A DNA stretch of 47,836 nt from Treponema sp. (GCA_009784975.1 WQXG01000018.1:1-47836), one strand, 5' to 3'. Positions 34,530-43,564 are shown, numbered from the stretch's first letter. The notes: generated from the sequence alone by a model not told the origin. Translations and numbers: made by a program.

Positions 34530-37500
34530 CTACCTTTCCACCCTTATGCGGACTCCGCCAGAGCGGCTTTCGTCGCTGCCATTCTTTGTTACTACTACAA
34601 CAAGTTCAAAGTTACCGGCTTGTTTTTCGCTAGATACATTAAATTCATACTGATATGATGTTTCACCTGTCAGCGCATTACCGTCTAAATACCATTGATA
34701 GGTATAACCGTCTCTGTAGGCTACCTCTACCTCGAAAGTTTTTGGCAGTAAACTTGGCTCATCAAAGATGTCAAAGACTAATTCGTCTTCGTCGAGCAAG
34801 TTCCATTCGTCTATTTTGTGAATGGTGATGTTGAATGTGTAGTCGTCTGTACTGGATAAAGACATCAATCTTCCTATATTTGAACCAGAGGTAACGATAA
34901 AATGTGTGTCATCAATTGCTTGAGTTTCACCATAAGAAATAAAGTTTCCTAATGTGATTCCTTCTAAATCTTCTTCTGTGAGTATACCCACTGCTTGGAT
35001 TATTCTTTCACCTTGCCAACAATTTATTGTCTCTGCCATACTAGAATTATAAATTAAATTAAGAGTATTAACCCAGCTCTTAAAACCAGCTGCTCCAATG
35101 ATAATACTTGGTTTAAATACTGCATTTGCTTCTAACGAGAGAGTGTGAATTGAGGCTGTCCCCGACAAGGTTATAGGATAATTTCGAGTATAAACATCTG
35201 ATATAGTATCATTAGACAATAAACGATTCCATGTAATATGACCGCCACTAATAGCAGAATTACCAAAAACATCTATACCGCCGCCGCCGTTAACCGTCAT
35301 GTTATCGACAATACTGCCGCCGTTCATTACAAATCGTCCGGGGTTTACATTATCAACAGCCCTTACTGCACCACCTTGATATGCACGGTTATTTCTTAAC
35401 ACTGCACCATCATTCATGGTAAAAATACCTGCAGACGTTTGACCATCGCTGCCGATAATCCTAACAAGTGAAGCTTCATTCCCAGTAAAACCACTGCTAC
35501 TGGAAGAGAGACCGCTTTTACCATCAACTATAATATTTTCAAATACTAATCTAGCGTTAGCCGAAACTATAAACAGAGCACTTTCAGGATCATCGTCCTC
35601 AATACTGCGAGATAAAATTCGTGCTGGTGCATTACTTCTTATTGTAAGAGTTGCTCCGCTTGTGTTTGGCGGAATTACAACATTCTGCTGTAAAGCAATA
35701 TTCGCAGGAACAACTATTTCCATATTAGCAGTTGCATTTTCATATTTAGCAACTTCTTCATAAAGATCGAATGGGTTTAATCTTAAGATTCCGCCTGAAT
35801 CAATATGGTGAGTAGAACTAATTGACAACGGAGGAGGAATAGGCAAATCATATACACTCATTTGTGGAAAAAAACCTGTAAACGAAAGTCCATTTAAACC
35901 TGCGTTTACATTACCAGTCAGTATAGCTTTTCCTTCCCAGTCATTAGGAGATCCGCCGTAATAATCATCCCATTCTAAAATTATTTCTGCAATCTCACCT
36001 TCCCAATCATCTTCAATATTTATGGATTTATAAGACAGTGTTAAAAATATTTTTCCTATCTTTGCGTCTCCTGAAAGATTTAAACTTCCAGTCAAATGAG
36101 CAATATCACCAAATGCTCCAGAATTATTATTGATAGTCCCGCCTTTAATTGAAATAACAGGAAAATTACCGCCAGCAAATATTGAACAACCGTTATATCC
36201 GCCGCCAAAATTTTCAGTTATACTTCCGCCAGTCATTGTAAAAATACCAGTTCCATTATTTGTTGATGGTCCAGCAATATATACAGCAGCAGAGCCATGC
36301 ATATTCCTATTACGGCTAATAGTCCCATTATCCATATTAAAGATACCTTCAACGTATACGCCGCCGCCATACATATAAGAATCATTACCAACAATGTTTC
36401 CGCCAGTCATTGTAAATATTCCAGCTTGACCTATATTTACTGCACCATTGCCGCTAGTATAGTTTTCACTAATGTTTCCGCTATTCAGTAAAAAAGTGCC
36501 ATTTTCGATGTGCACTCCGCCGCCGGTAGCTGCATAAATTGCTCTATTTCTAGAAATTTCAGAATTACCGTTCATAACAAGTGTGCCGCCGCCAGTTACA
36601 GTTACCCCACCGCTGCCTTCACCGTCATTTATATTGTTAGTTATTTTAGAATTATCGTTCATGGTAAATGTACCATAATCAATAGTTACGCCGCCGCCGC
36701 CGCTAATACCAGAGTTCCATGAAAAATAATTACCTGTTATCATAGAATTACCATTCATGGTAAAGCTGGCGCCGTTTTGAACTCTCACAAGAGTGTTATT
36801 GTTATTCTCATTTCCATTTTCTTCATTGTATCGTCCAACTAATGAAATATTATTTCCAAGAGTCAGTTCAATACCAATACATATGGGAGCTCCAATAGTA
36901 AAGAGAACGCCGTTTTCTGATAATCGAAGTTCTCTTGCTTGTTCCATACCTATAATTGTTAGTTTTATATCACTAGTATTTATTACCTGCGGCTTAACAT
37001 CAAAATCATCATTAACAAATAAAGTATATGTCTGACCATTATCAGAATGATCTTTTACATACGCAATTGCTTTTTCAAAATTGTTGCCGTCGAATGTAAA
37101 CGAAGAAACATCTATCGACCCTGTCCAGTTGGCATAAAGGATCATGTCATTATCAACAGGTTTACTAAAATCCCATTTAATTCCATTCTCCGGCGCCTCA
37201 TTATTATACCAGCCTTCCAAATTCCAACCAGGAGTTACCGGCGCAGGATCAAGATACAGATATACATTTGATTCTCTTGTATGTCCAGGTGCAGTTGCAG
37301 TATTTCCGTGCATAACAGATTCTGTTATAAATTCACTGTTACCTGTGTAATTGTAATAAAGTGTTACCTGATAATGCGTTTTATTAAAATGATCATCAGT
37401 AAAAGTAATTTGAAAACTACTGTCCAAAGCGGCGTACACATGAAGGACTTCGTACCATACAACAGCTTTGCTGTTATTTTCTATCAGATTAAATACTACA

Positions 37501-38132
37501 CTGTAAACACCGGAAGACAGAGAATGAGAGCCAACGGTTTTTCTATCTCCTTCAGTATTTAAATTTATTGGACCATGCACCGGATTACCGGAAAGATTAT
37601 TTATGGTCATTGTAGCGCTATTAACAGTAATAGCAGGTGAAGTATCTATAGTAATATCCCACGAGAATGTTCCGGTACCTTCTGTTAAAAGCGCATTAAG
37701 CATTATGGTTTCTGAAATGCTTGCATCTGAAACAATAACTATTCCGTTTTTTGTGCCGCGCGCGGCAAGAGGACCTCTTGTACCTGATGTTGTCCCTTCT
37801 TTGTAGGCATTTACCGTTAAATTATATGTTCCCGGCATCAGATAAACCGGCGCTAAAATTGGATTGTCTCCGTCGGCAGCTCTTCTTTCAGATTCATTCC
37901 GTCCGCCGGATGTTGCTGTAAAGATAAGCTGAAAATCAAAAAAATCTGATAATCTCGGAGTATCAGGCAGTATCGTGCGCGCCGGCGAGAGTGAAAGTGT
38001 AAATGAACCCATGCCCGGCGGTATGTCTAATCCGGTATTATAAACAAACGGATCATGACATGAGAAAATTAAAAAAGAGAAAATAACCGCTAATAAAGAG
38101 AGGCTAAATCTTTTCATCTGCTCTTTTCTCAT
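34530..38132 (-). CDS. Large surface lipoprotein: N-terminal paralogue domain, beta-helix repeats
   Basis: A 1200-residue protein with a lipobox FLIFSC (Cys25). The N-terminal domain (GMGSFTLSLSPARTILPDTP onward, ending GTGTFSWDITIDTSPAITV) parallels that of the 23398 protein. An InlB/Flg_new-like repeat follows (GWNLEGWYNNEAPENGIKWD FSKPVDNDMILYANW), then beta-helix turns (GGGVTIDYGTFTMNDNSKI and kin) and a C-terminal Ig-like domain (YTYQWYLDGNALTGETSYQY). The start is uncertain: ATG MRKEQ with an AAGGA, or MKRFSL five codons later. It lies 11 bp after the 38144 lipoprotein gene and 6 bp before the YhcG-type gene, consistent with one transcript. Confidence 0.8.
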   Translation of the reverse strand: MRKEQMKRFSLSLLAVIFSFLIFSCHDPFVYNTGLDIPPGMGSFTLSLSPARTILPDTPRLSDFFDFQLIFTATSGGRNESERRAADGDNPILAPVYLMPGTYNLTVNAYKEGTTSGTRGPLAARGTKNGIVIVSDASISETIMLNALLTEGTGTFSWDITIDTSPAITVNSATMTINNLSGNPVHGPINLNTEGDRKTVGSHSLSSGVYSVVFNLIENNSKAVVWYEVLHVYAALDSSFQITFTDDHFNKTHYQVTLYYNYTGNSEFITESVMHGNTATAPGHTRESNVYLYLDPAPVTPGWNLEGWYNNEAPENGIKWDFSKPVDNDMILYANWTGSIDVSSFTFDGNNFEKAIAYVKDHSDNGQTYTLFVNDDFDVKPQVINTSDIKLTIIGMEQARELRLSENGVLFTIGAPICIGIELTLGNNISLVGRYNEENGNENNNNTLVRVQNGASFTMNGNSMITGNYFSWNSGISGGGGVTIDYGTFTMNDNSKITNNINDGEGSGGVTVTGGGTLVMNGNSEISRNRAIYAATGGGVHIENGTFLLNSGNISENYTSGNGAVNIGQAGIFTMTGGNIVGNDSYMYGGGVYVEGIFNMDNGTISRNRNMHGSAAVYIAGPSTNNGTGIFTMTGGSITENFGGGYNGCSIFAGGNFPVISIKGGTINNNSGAFGDIAHLTGSLNLSGDAKIGKIFLTLSYKSINIEDDWEGEIAEIILEWDDYYGGSPNDWEGKAILTGNVNAGLNGLSFTGFFPQMSVYDLPIPPPLSISSTHHIDSGGILRLNPFDLYEEVAKYENATANMEIVVPANIALQQNVVIPPNTSGATLTIRSNAPARILSRSIEDDDPESALFIVSANARLVFENIIVDGKSGLSSSSSGFTGNEASLVRIIGSDGQTSAGIFTMNDGAVLRNNRAYQGGAVRAVDNVNPGRFVMNGGSIVDNMTVNGGGGIDVFGNSAISGGHITWNRLLSNDTISDVYTRNYPITLSGTASIHTLSLEANAVFKPSIIIGAAGFKSWVNTLNLIYNSSMAETINCWQGERIIQAVGILTEEDLEGITLGNFISYGETQAIDDTHFIVTSGSNIGRLMSLSSTDDYTFNITIHKIDEWNLLDEDELVFDIFDEPSLLPKTFEVEVAYRDGYTYQWYLDGNALTGETSYQYEFNVSSEKQAGNFELVVVVTKNGSDESRSGGVRIRVER

Positions 38133-38143
38133 TCCTGTTCCTT

Positions 38144-39094
38144 TTATTCCACTATCCTAAATGGAATATTTACCATGTAGGGCACATTTGGCGCGCCGGC
38201 TTTATAAATTGTCAGTCTTAATGTATGACCGCCGATGTTATTGTACCTGACATCTGATGCATCAATCGTGAATTTTCTTAATTGTTCTATGTTGTTTATT
38301 CCATCGCTGTTAATATCTACTCTTACATTCGATCCAATTTGCCATACAATACTGTTTACATTAAAATCTGCCTCTGTTAAAGCGGTGATTGTTGCAGGCT
38401 CTATCTCTACATCGAGAGTATCTCCAGCAATACGAGAAAGCGGCAGAATTGCAGGCGGAGTAAAATCAATATCTATTATATTTTCTATGGTAATCGTAAT
38501 TAATACCGAGCCCAGAGTATTAACTATCAATGGATCGGTATTTGCATCAAATGTATTATAGAAAACAGATACCGGTATACCGTTATGGCTCGTTGCAGAT
38601 AACGCTGTGCCGTTTACAGGCATCGTAGTAATTCCTCTGGCTGCAAAATCACTGAACGGCAAAGTTTCGGTAAAAGAGCTATCGTAGTAAAGCGTTAGTT
38701 CCAGCCCGTCTAAATTAAGAGTTTCACCGTCAAAATATTCCATCTTTAAAGGCTGTCTTGTTACTACGATACCAATAAGTTCAAGCTCTACCCACCTTGC
38801 ATGCAAAACAAGCTCTTCATCCGGCGCTGTACTAAAATCCCACTCTAAAAGAAAAGTTTCGTTATCCTCGAACCAGCCGTTAAACAGATGCCTAACCTTT
38901 ACAGGATCACCGGGGCGGGTAACCGTCTCCCCTTTAAACAAGTGCTGATTTGGAACAGCGCTTCCGCCGTTACTGTTAAAAGATATTGTTATAAGACCAA
39001 ACGCCTGCGTCATCCAGGGGTTTTCGCAGGTGATTAAAAACAAGGAAGAAAAAAGAAGAAGCAGGATAATAACGGACAGCGAGCGGGTCTTCAC
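38144..39094 (-). CDS. Lipoprotein with InlB-type repeat and Ig-like domains
   Basis: A 316-residue protein starting at GTG. Lipobox FLITC (Cys23). An InlB B-repeat follows (LITISFNSNGGSAVPNQHLF...WFEDNETFLLEWDFSTAPDE), then a bacterial Ig-like segment (LIGIVVTRQPLKMEYFDGET) and a third beta domain ending YKAGAPNVPYMVNIPFRIVE. It is the first gene of the lipoprotein run. A role in building or displaying the following beta-helix proteins is possible but not shown. Confidence 0.75.
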   Translation of the reverse strand: MKTRSLSVIILLLLFSSLFLITCENPWMTQAFGLITISFNSNGGSAVPNQHLFKGETVTRPGDPVKVRHLFNGWFEDNETFLLEWDFSTAPDEELVLHARWVELELIGIVVTRQPLKMEYFDGETLNLDGLELTLYYDSSFTETLPFSDFAARGITTMPVNGTALSATSHNGIPVSVFYNTFDANTDPLIVNTLGSVLITITIENIIDIDFTPPAILPLSRIAGDTLDVEIEPATITALTEADFNVNSIVWQIGSNVRVDINSDGINNIEQLRKFTIDASDVRYNNIGGHTLRLTIYKAGAPNVPYMVNIPFRIVE

Positions 39095-39290
39095 AGCCTT
39101 ACCCCCGCAGCAATCGGCAAGAGAAAAGAAAGAGTAAGCAGATTTTTACAAAAAAAGCCCTGCATAGTTAAAGTATATCGATTTTTGCTGAATATTTCTA
39201 CTGGAAAATGTAATAATTGGCAGGAATCCTGCTTTTGGCACATTTTCATTGTCTTAAAATGCAGAAAATTTGGCAAGAAACTGCAAAAAT

Positions 39291-39382
39291 GGTAATTGAT
39301 ACCATACGTTTTCTACCGCACCACGCTACATATGGTGTAGGGGGGGTCGCGGGTACACTACGAAAAAGTGGTAATTGATACC
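39291..39382. repeat. 92-bp REP-like element, copy A
   Basis: Both ends are the 13-mer GGTAATTGATACC in direct orientation, 79 bp start to start. The interior contains TACCGCACCACGCTACATAT and GGTGTAGGGGGGG, then GGGTACACTACGAAAAAGT. CACCA and TGGTG can pair, and TTTTC plus ACCGC can pair with GCGGGT and GAAAA, giving an imperfect hairpin. Confidence 0.9.
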
Positions 39383-39402
39383 TTGGGAGCAGTCTGCAAT
39401 AA

Positions 39403-39431
39403 TTGAACTAATTTTTATATTGACATATAAT
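39403..39431 (+). promoter_or_regulatory. Promoter of the AAA-ATPase-like gene (leaderless)
   Basis: TTGAAC and perfect TATAAT with a 17-bp spacer; the expected start point coincides with the A of the ATG at 39438. No Shine-Dalgarno is present, so a leaderless mRNA is predicted. Confidence 0.55.
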
Positions 39432-39437
39432 TAAATC

Positions 39438-41009
39438 ATGAAGAGACAACTGCCAATTGGTATCCAAGATTTTGACAGAATCCGTGAAAATGGCTATTGT
39501 TATGTTGATAAAACAAAGATAATTCATCAATTAATTACCGGTTCCAGCAGTATATACTTTCTTTCCCGCCCCCGGCGCTTTGGCAAATCGCTCTTGTGTT
39601 CTACACTATGTACTATTTTCGAGGGTAAACGTGAACTTTTTAAAGAAATTGCCGGATACCCTGCTCTTGCAATTAATTCTCTTGATTGGGAGTGGAAAAA
39701 ACATCCGGTTATCAGAATTGATATGAATATTGGAAATTTCAAAGAAGGAACTGATTTTCTAAATTCTGCGTTAAATAACACTCTTAACAATATAGCACGA
39801 AGTTTTAACCTTGAACTTCGAGGAAACTATTCCTCTGAATTTTTTTCCAATCTTATTATAGATTTGAATAATAAATACAAAGAAAAAGCTGTCGTAATAA
39901 TTGATGAATATGATAAACCTTTATTAGATACAATGCTGGATGTATCTCTTCATAAAAACATTAGGGATGAATTAAAAGGATTTTATAGTATTTTAAAACC
40001 TTTCGGTAAATATCTGCGTTTTGTTTTTTTAACCGGTATAACCAAGTTTTCTCATGTTAGTTTATTTTCCGATTTAAATAATTTAGATGATTTAACCCTT
40101 GATCCTTTATATGCAGATATTTGCGGAATAACACAAGAAGAATTGGAAGCCAATTTTGAACCGGAAATTCAATCGATACTTAATGATACAAGTATGGAAC
40201 GGGATGATTATTTAAATGAACTGCGGAGATTTTATAATGGTTATAGATTTTCAAAAAATCCATTGAAGGTTTACAACCCTTTTGGTTTACTTAAACATTT
40301 TAAAAACGGAGACTTTTCATCTTATTGGTATGAAACCGGAACTCCCAGTTTTTTAGTAAATTTACTTAAAGAGCAAAAAATCAATATTTTAAACTTAAAC
40401 AATCTTCAGATTGATAATAACGATTTACATAAATACGATATAGAAAACATGAGAGCAGAACCTATTCTTTATCAAGCCGGTTATCTGACAATAAAAGACT
40501 ACAACAAAGAAACAAACCAATTCACTCTTGATTATCCAAACATCGAAGTAGAGTCATGTTTTGCTAAATCTTTATTAGATGAATATTTATTAACATCTAA
40601 CGAAACCGCAGGCAGTTTTAATACTCGCCTTATAAACGCAGTTGTCAAAGGCAGTATTGATGATACTATAAATACATTAAAACAATTCTTATCTTCTATT
40701 CCGTACGATATAATAAAAGACACAGAAAATTATTTCCAAACCGCAATACATCTTGTTTTCACGATGCTTGGTCTTAATTGCCGCAGCGAAGTACGCATCG
40801 CAGCCGGCAGAATTGACACATTAGTCGAAACAAAAAACTATGTTTACTGCTTTGAATTTAAACTTAACGGCACAGCAGAAGATGCTCTCGCTCAAATTAA
40901 TACCAAAGAATACTTACTGCCATGGGAAGGCAATACAAAAAAAATATTTAAAATCGGTGTCGATTTTGACTACGAGAAACGCAACATCGGAGAATGGAAA
41001 ACGGAGTAA
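39438..41009 (+). CDS. AAA-ATPase-like protein with C-terminal PDDEXK domain
   Basis: A 523-residue protein of the AAA-ATPase_like plus PDDEXK_9 (DUF1703) architecture. N-terminal MKRQLPIGIQDFDRIRENGY is followed by a P-loop RPRRFGKSLL (Lys50), Walker B VVIIDEYDKPLLD near 150 and the nuclease-like end CFEFKLNGTAEDALAQI near 475. Such proteins are abundant in gut bacteria and lack a firm function; a defence or mobile-element role is suspected. It lies between REP-like copy A and an MITE-like element, alone on the plus strand in this mosaic, and is AT-rich. Confidence 0.85.
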   Translation: MKRQLPIGIQDFDRIRENGYCYVDKTKIIHQLITGSSSIYFLSRPRRFGKSLLCSTLCTIFEGKRELFKEIAGYPALAINSLDWEWKKHPVIRIDMNIGNFKEGTDFLNSALNNTLNNIARSFNLELRGNYSSEFFSNLIIDLNNKYKEKAVVIIDEYDKPLLDTMLDVSLHKNIRDELKGFYSILKPFGKYLRFVFLTGITKFSHVSLFSDLNNLDDLTLDPLYADICGITQEELEANFEPEIQSILNDTSMERDDYLNELRRFYNGYRFSKNPLKVYNPFGLLKHFKNGDFSSYWYETGTPSFLVNLLKEQKINILNLNNLQIDNNDLHKYDIENMRAEPILYQAGYLTIKDYNKETNQFTLDYPNIEVESCFAKSLLDEYLLTSNETAGSFNTRLINAVVKGSIDDTINTLKQFLSSIPYDIIKDTENYFQTAIHLVFTMLGLNCRSEVRIAAGRIDTLVETKNYVYCFEFKLNGTAEDALAQINTKEYLLPWEGNTKKIFKIGVDFDYEKRNIGEWKTE

Positions 41010-41026
41010 ACCGAGGGTTGGCTAGG

Positions 41027-41223
41027 ACTCACACAAAGGCACAAAGGACACCAAGGCACGGAGATTGCCAAGGACTCACGCAGAGACGCAAAGACGCGGA
41101 GAACGCAGAGCTTTAATTCGAAATCTTCCCTTAATCCCTATAAATATATCGAAGCTATGAGAGATTTAATAGGGATAAAAGAAAAGATTTCAAACCACCG
41201 CTCCGCGCCTTTGTGTCTCCGGG
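41027..41223. repeat. MITE-like inverted-repeat element M1
   Basis: GC-rich left arm (ACTCACACAAAGGCACAAAG and ACTCACGCAGAGACGCAAAG) and right arm (CCGCGCCTTTGTGTCTCCGG) surround an AT-rich core running from CGAAATCTTCCCTTAATCCC to GGGATAAAAGAAAAGATTTC. In the core GAAATCTT pairs with AAGATTTC. It occupies the gap between the ATPase gene and REP copy B; no gene is seen there. Confidence 0.75.
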
Positions 41224-41227
41224 AAAT

Positions 41228-41319
41228 GGTAATTGATACCATACGTTTTCTACCGCACCACGCTACATATGGTGTAGGGGGGGTCGCGGGTACACTACGA
41301 AAAAGTGGTAATTGATACC
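41228..41319. repeat. 92-bp REP-like element, copy B
   Basis: Identical in layout to copy A (AT-segment ATACGTTTTCTA after the left 13-mer). Its right part, read on the minus strand, encodes KVSITTFS-stop of the transposase. Confidence 0.9.
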
Positions 41320-42155
41320 TTAAAGTCGAGTTTTATGTTTTGCGTTTTTTTTAATTCTGCCAGGCTGAATTTTCTGTTTTCTGTTGTGTGGGGGTAGACG
41401 TTTAGCTGGTATTTGCCGTACATGGTGTCGTCTTTGTCGTATTCGTAAATAAAATAATCTGCTGTTGGGGTGTAGTAACGCATATAGACTCGCATGGGTT
41501 TGTTGATTTTTGTGCCGCTTAATGACGGTATTTGTCTGACCGTTTTATAAAGTTTTTCCAGCTCTAATGCGTAAGTTCCGTAATATTTTATTGTTTTTTC
41601 CAGTTGCGCTGGCGGCAATAAATTTGCGACTATATACTGTACCGGCAATAACAGTTTTACGTCTCTGTACTTTGTTTGTTCAAACTGGTCATAGTCTACT
41701 AAATCTGTTAAGCCCTGTACTTTATAAAATGCTCCTGACGCTTTCCAATCTTGCGGCGTTTGTGAAAGACCTGCTTTCACCGGGTTCTGGTCGATGTAGT
41801 CCATTACAAAATCATATTCGTTTTGGTCTTTTATCGGTCTTGAATAATATGGTTGAGCGCCCCATAGGTGATCGGTGGAACCGTGTATAAAATTCCAGCG
41901 TTTTGCGGATTGTATCTTTATCCATTGCATTATTCTGCTCAAACCTGTTCCTTCCTCCGGCTGTATCAGCAGGTGTATATGTGTCGGCATGATACAAAAA
42001 TTTGTTAACCGAAAATGGAATTTGTCCTTTGCGTCCTGCAAGGTTAATTCCATTATTTTACGTCCCATTTTGTTTTCAAAAACCCTTATTTTATTGTTGG
42101 TTCTTGATGTAACGTGATAAAACGCACTTTCCGCAAGCTCTCTTTTTTTACGCAT
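41295..42155 (-). CDS. REP-associated tyrosine transposase (RAYT, Y1 HUH family)
   Basis: A 286-residue protein; the start MRKKRELAES has a strong AGGAGG at 7 nt, so a longer ORF start is rejected. HUH motif CIMPTHIHLLIQP (His59, His61) and catalytic Tyr120 in VMDYIDQNPVKAG are the Y1-transposase signatures; the layout with a following KxG and a long C-terminal domain fits RAYTs, which cleave and join single-stranded DNA hairpins (REPs). The last eight residues KVSITTFS and stop are encoded by the flanking repeat. It is probably a single-copy, domesticated-type enzyme that mobilises the 92-bp elements, but this is inference. Confidence 0.87.
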   Translation of the reverse strand: MRKKRELAESAFYHVTSRTNNKIRVFENKMGRKIMELTLQDAKDKFHFRLTNFCIMPTHIHLLIQPEEGTGLSRIMQWIKIQSAKRWNFIHGSTDHLWGAQPYYSRPIKDQNEYDFVMDYIDQNPVKAGLSQTPQDWKASGAFYKVQGLTDLVDYDQFEQTKYRDVKLLLPVQYIVANLLPPAQLEKTIKYYGTYALELEKLYKTVRQIPSLSGTKINKPMRVYMRYYTPTADYFIYEYDKDDTMYGKYQLNVYPHTTENRKFSLAELKKTQNIKLDFKVSITTFS

Positions 42156-42286
42156 TTTTTTGCCTCCTGACTGCCAGCATATTTTGCAAAAACAATCATA
42201 TATATATGGCACACAGATGCGTGGTGCTTGACCGAAAATGAAAAAAAAATGAAAAAAAATTTAAATGGTATAAAAATGTAAAAAAA

Positions 42287-42378
42287 GGTAATTGATACCT
42301 AGCATTTTTAACCGCACCACGCTACATATGGTGTAGGGGGGTCAGCGGGTACACTACGAAAAAGTGGTAATTGATACC
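42287..42378. repeat. 92-bp REP-like element, copy C
   Basis: Same 79-bp spacing; the variable segment reads TAGCATTTTTAA, as in copy G except for the first base. The right end is 18 bp from the DUF2442 stop codon. Confidence 0.9.
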
Positions 42379-42396
42379 CTAAGAAAACTAAAGTGA

Positions 42397-42642
42397 CTAC
42401 TTAATCTCAGGTTTGCTGTTATAATAAAGTTCATCAGGGCAAATATCTTGTCCATGCAGCCATTCAACACTTAAACCTGCAGGTTTTACAGTATTAAATA
42501 AAGTCAAATTCTTTAATTCGCTATATGGCTTAAAATCAAGGTATGGATTGACATCAAATATTCGTTTTTCATTATTACTGAATGTAACCAAAAGACAATA
42601 ATCAGATCGTGGTTCTACATCTATAGCTTTTGGACGTATCAT
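42397..42642 (-). CDS. DUF2442 protein (likely partner of DUF4160)
   Basis: An 81-residue protein with MIRPKAIDVEPRSDYCLLVT and FDVNPYLDFKPYSELKNLTLF, the usual DUF2442 landmarks. It follows a DUF4160 gene by 5 bp. These two families are found together widely and the pair is often suspected of being a TA system, but which partner is toxic is unknown. Confidence 0.75.
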   Translation of the reverse strand: MIRPKAIDVEPRSDYCLLVTFSNNEKRIFDVNPYLDFKPYSELKNLTLFNTVKPAGLSVEWLHGQDICPDELYYNSKPEIK

Positions 42643-42647
42643 GCAAT

Positions 42648-42914
42648 TTACCTTAATCCTTCAATTTTTACTACTTCACCGCTTTCACTCCAGGCAATCC
42701 AAGCGGCATTTAATTCATCTTCATGAAGCAACGCCCAGGCTTCCACAAGTTTTCTTTGTTTAGGCGGTAGTTCACCTTCAATGAGGTTAGCTTTAAAATC
42801 AAACACTCCCTCAAACTCGGCATACTTGGCATGGAAATGCGGTATATGGTGTTTGCTATTTAATTCCTTGTATATGTAAATTAGTATTCCATAAAATTGC
42901 GATATTAGCGGCAT
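42648..42914 (-). CDS. DUF4160 protein
   Basis: An 88-residue protein: SQFYGILIYIYKELNSKHHI PHFHAKYAEFEGVFDF, with the conserved HxPHFH stretch of DUF4160. AAGGAGAAAG precedes the ATG. A possible nuclease-like small domain; no function is established. First gene of a two-gene unit with DUF2442. Confidence 0.8.
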   Translation of the reverse strand: MPLISQFYGILIYIYKELNSKHHIPHFHAKYAEFEGVFDFKANLIEGELPPKQRKLVEAWALLHEDELNAAWIAWSESGEVVKIEGLR

Positions 42915-42938
42915 TTTTTATTCTTTCTCCTTACATTT

Positions 42939-42967
42939 AGTATACCACATGCAATGTTTTTTAGCAA
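42939..42967 (-). promoter_or_regulatory. Promoter of the DUF4160-DUF2442 pair
   Basis: TATACT with TTGCTA 17 bp upstream on the minus strand; leader about 18 nt, with an AAGGAG Shine-Dalgarno. Confidence 0.45.
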
Positions 42968-43105
42968 GTTTTTTTGGTGATAGAGTCTCGGCAGACAACC
43001 GGATTTTTTCTCGCCAAGGACGCCATAAATCCTTACGGGCTATCGGCAGTGTTATTTCGTTTTTCCTGCGCTCCCAACCCGCCGCCCGCTCCTCTTCCCC
43101 CGCGT

Positions 43106-43143
43106 CTCAGCGGGTACACTACGAAAAAGTGGTAATTGATACC
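43106..43143. repeat. Partial REP-like element, copy D (right end only)
   Basis: Only TCAGCGGGTACACTACGAAA through the right 13-mer remains; the left half is replaced by unrelated GC-rich sequence (42970-43105) in which I see no gene. Confidence 0.85.
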
Positions 43144-43148
43144 TTGAA

Positions 43149-43342
43149 GGAGATTGCCAAGGACTCACGCAGAGACGCAAAGACGCGGAGAACGCAGAGC
43201 TTTAATTCGAAATCTTGCCTTAATCCCTAGAAATATATCAAAGCTATAAAAGATTTCTAAAATTAAAGAAAAGATTTCAAACCACCGCTCCGCGCCTTTG
43301 TGTCTTTGTGTGAGTCTTAGCGCATTCCTCTGCGTGAGTCAT
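43149..43342. repeat. MITE-like element M2
   Basis: Left arm ACTCACGCAGAGACGCAAAG and right arm CGCGCCTTTGTGTCTTTGTG are complementary apart from A/G changes. The core contains GAAATCTTGCCTTAATCCC and ends AAAGAAAAGATTTCAAACC. The stretch 42915-43355 between genes holds only copy D and this element. Confidence 0.75.
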
Positions 43343-43355
43343 AGCAGTCTTTTCC

Positions 43356-43553
43356 TTACGCTGTAACAGGAGTATTTGCGCCTCTGGCGGGATCAAATTG
43401 CACAGAATTGTTTGTTTCGTATACAGGTTCGGGTGTTTTAACAAGACACATTTCATCGTACTCGCGCATTCTGGCTTCCGAAATAGCCCCAATCTTATAA
43501 TTTTCTGATGCATTTTCATGTATCATTTCTAAAATGTCACTTTTGCATTTCAT
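43356..43553 (-). CDS. Antitoxin-like protein, apparently truncated
   Basis: A 65-residue protein whose first 40 residues (MKCKSDILEMIHENASENYK IGAISEARMREYDEMCLV) match the N-terminus of XRE-type antitoxins that accompany RelE-like toxins. The expected HTH continuation is missing; the tail KTPEPVYETNNSVQFDPARG looks unrelated. It is either a natural short form or cut by repeat insertion, since MITE-like M2 lies just downstream. It starts 11 bp after the toxin gene. Confidence 0.6.
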   Translation of the reverse strand: MKCKSDILEMIHENASENYKIGAISEARMREYDEMCLVKTPEPVYETNNSVQFDPARGANTPVTA

Positions 43554-43564
43554 ATTCTAACCTC

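Larger units (their letters stand above)
41228..42378 (-). mobile_element. REPtron: RAYT transposase gene flanked by two REP-like copies (B and C)
   Basis: Copy B (41228-41319) lies at the 3' end of the transposase gene and overlaps its last codons; copy C (42287-42378) lies upstream. Both copies have the same orientation and 79-bp repeat spacing. The unit of about 1.15 kb is the likely source of the other copies in the window. Confidence 0.75.

Noticed and set aside
39091-39276. Small ORF overlapping the start of the 38144-39094 lipoprotein gene
   Set aside because: It has no Shine-Dalgarno or family features; only its hydrophobic end and GTGA overlap suggested a leader peptide, which I cannot support.
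42949-43230. 93-codon plus-strand ORF across the region upstream of DUF4160
   Set aside because: Much of it is the REP and MITE repeats read through; composition is not protein-like.
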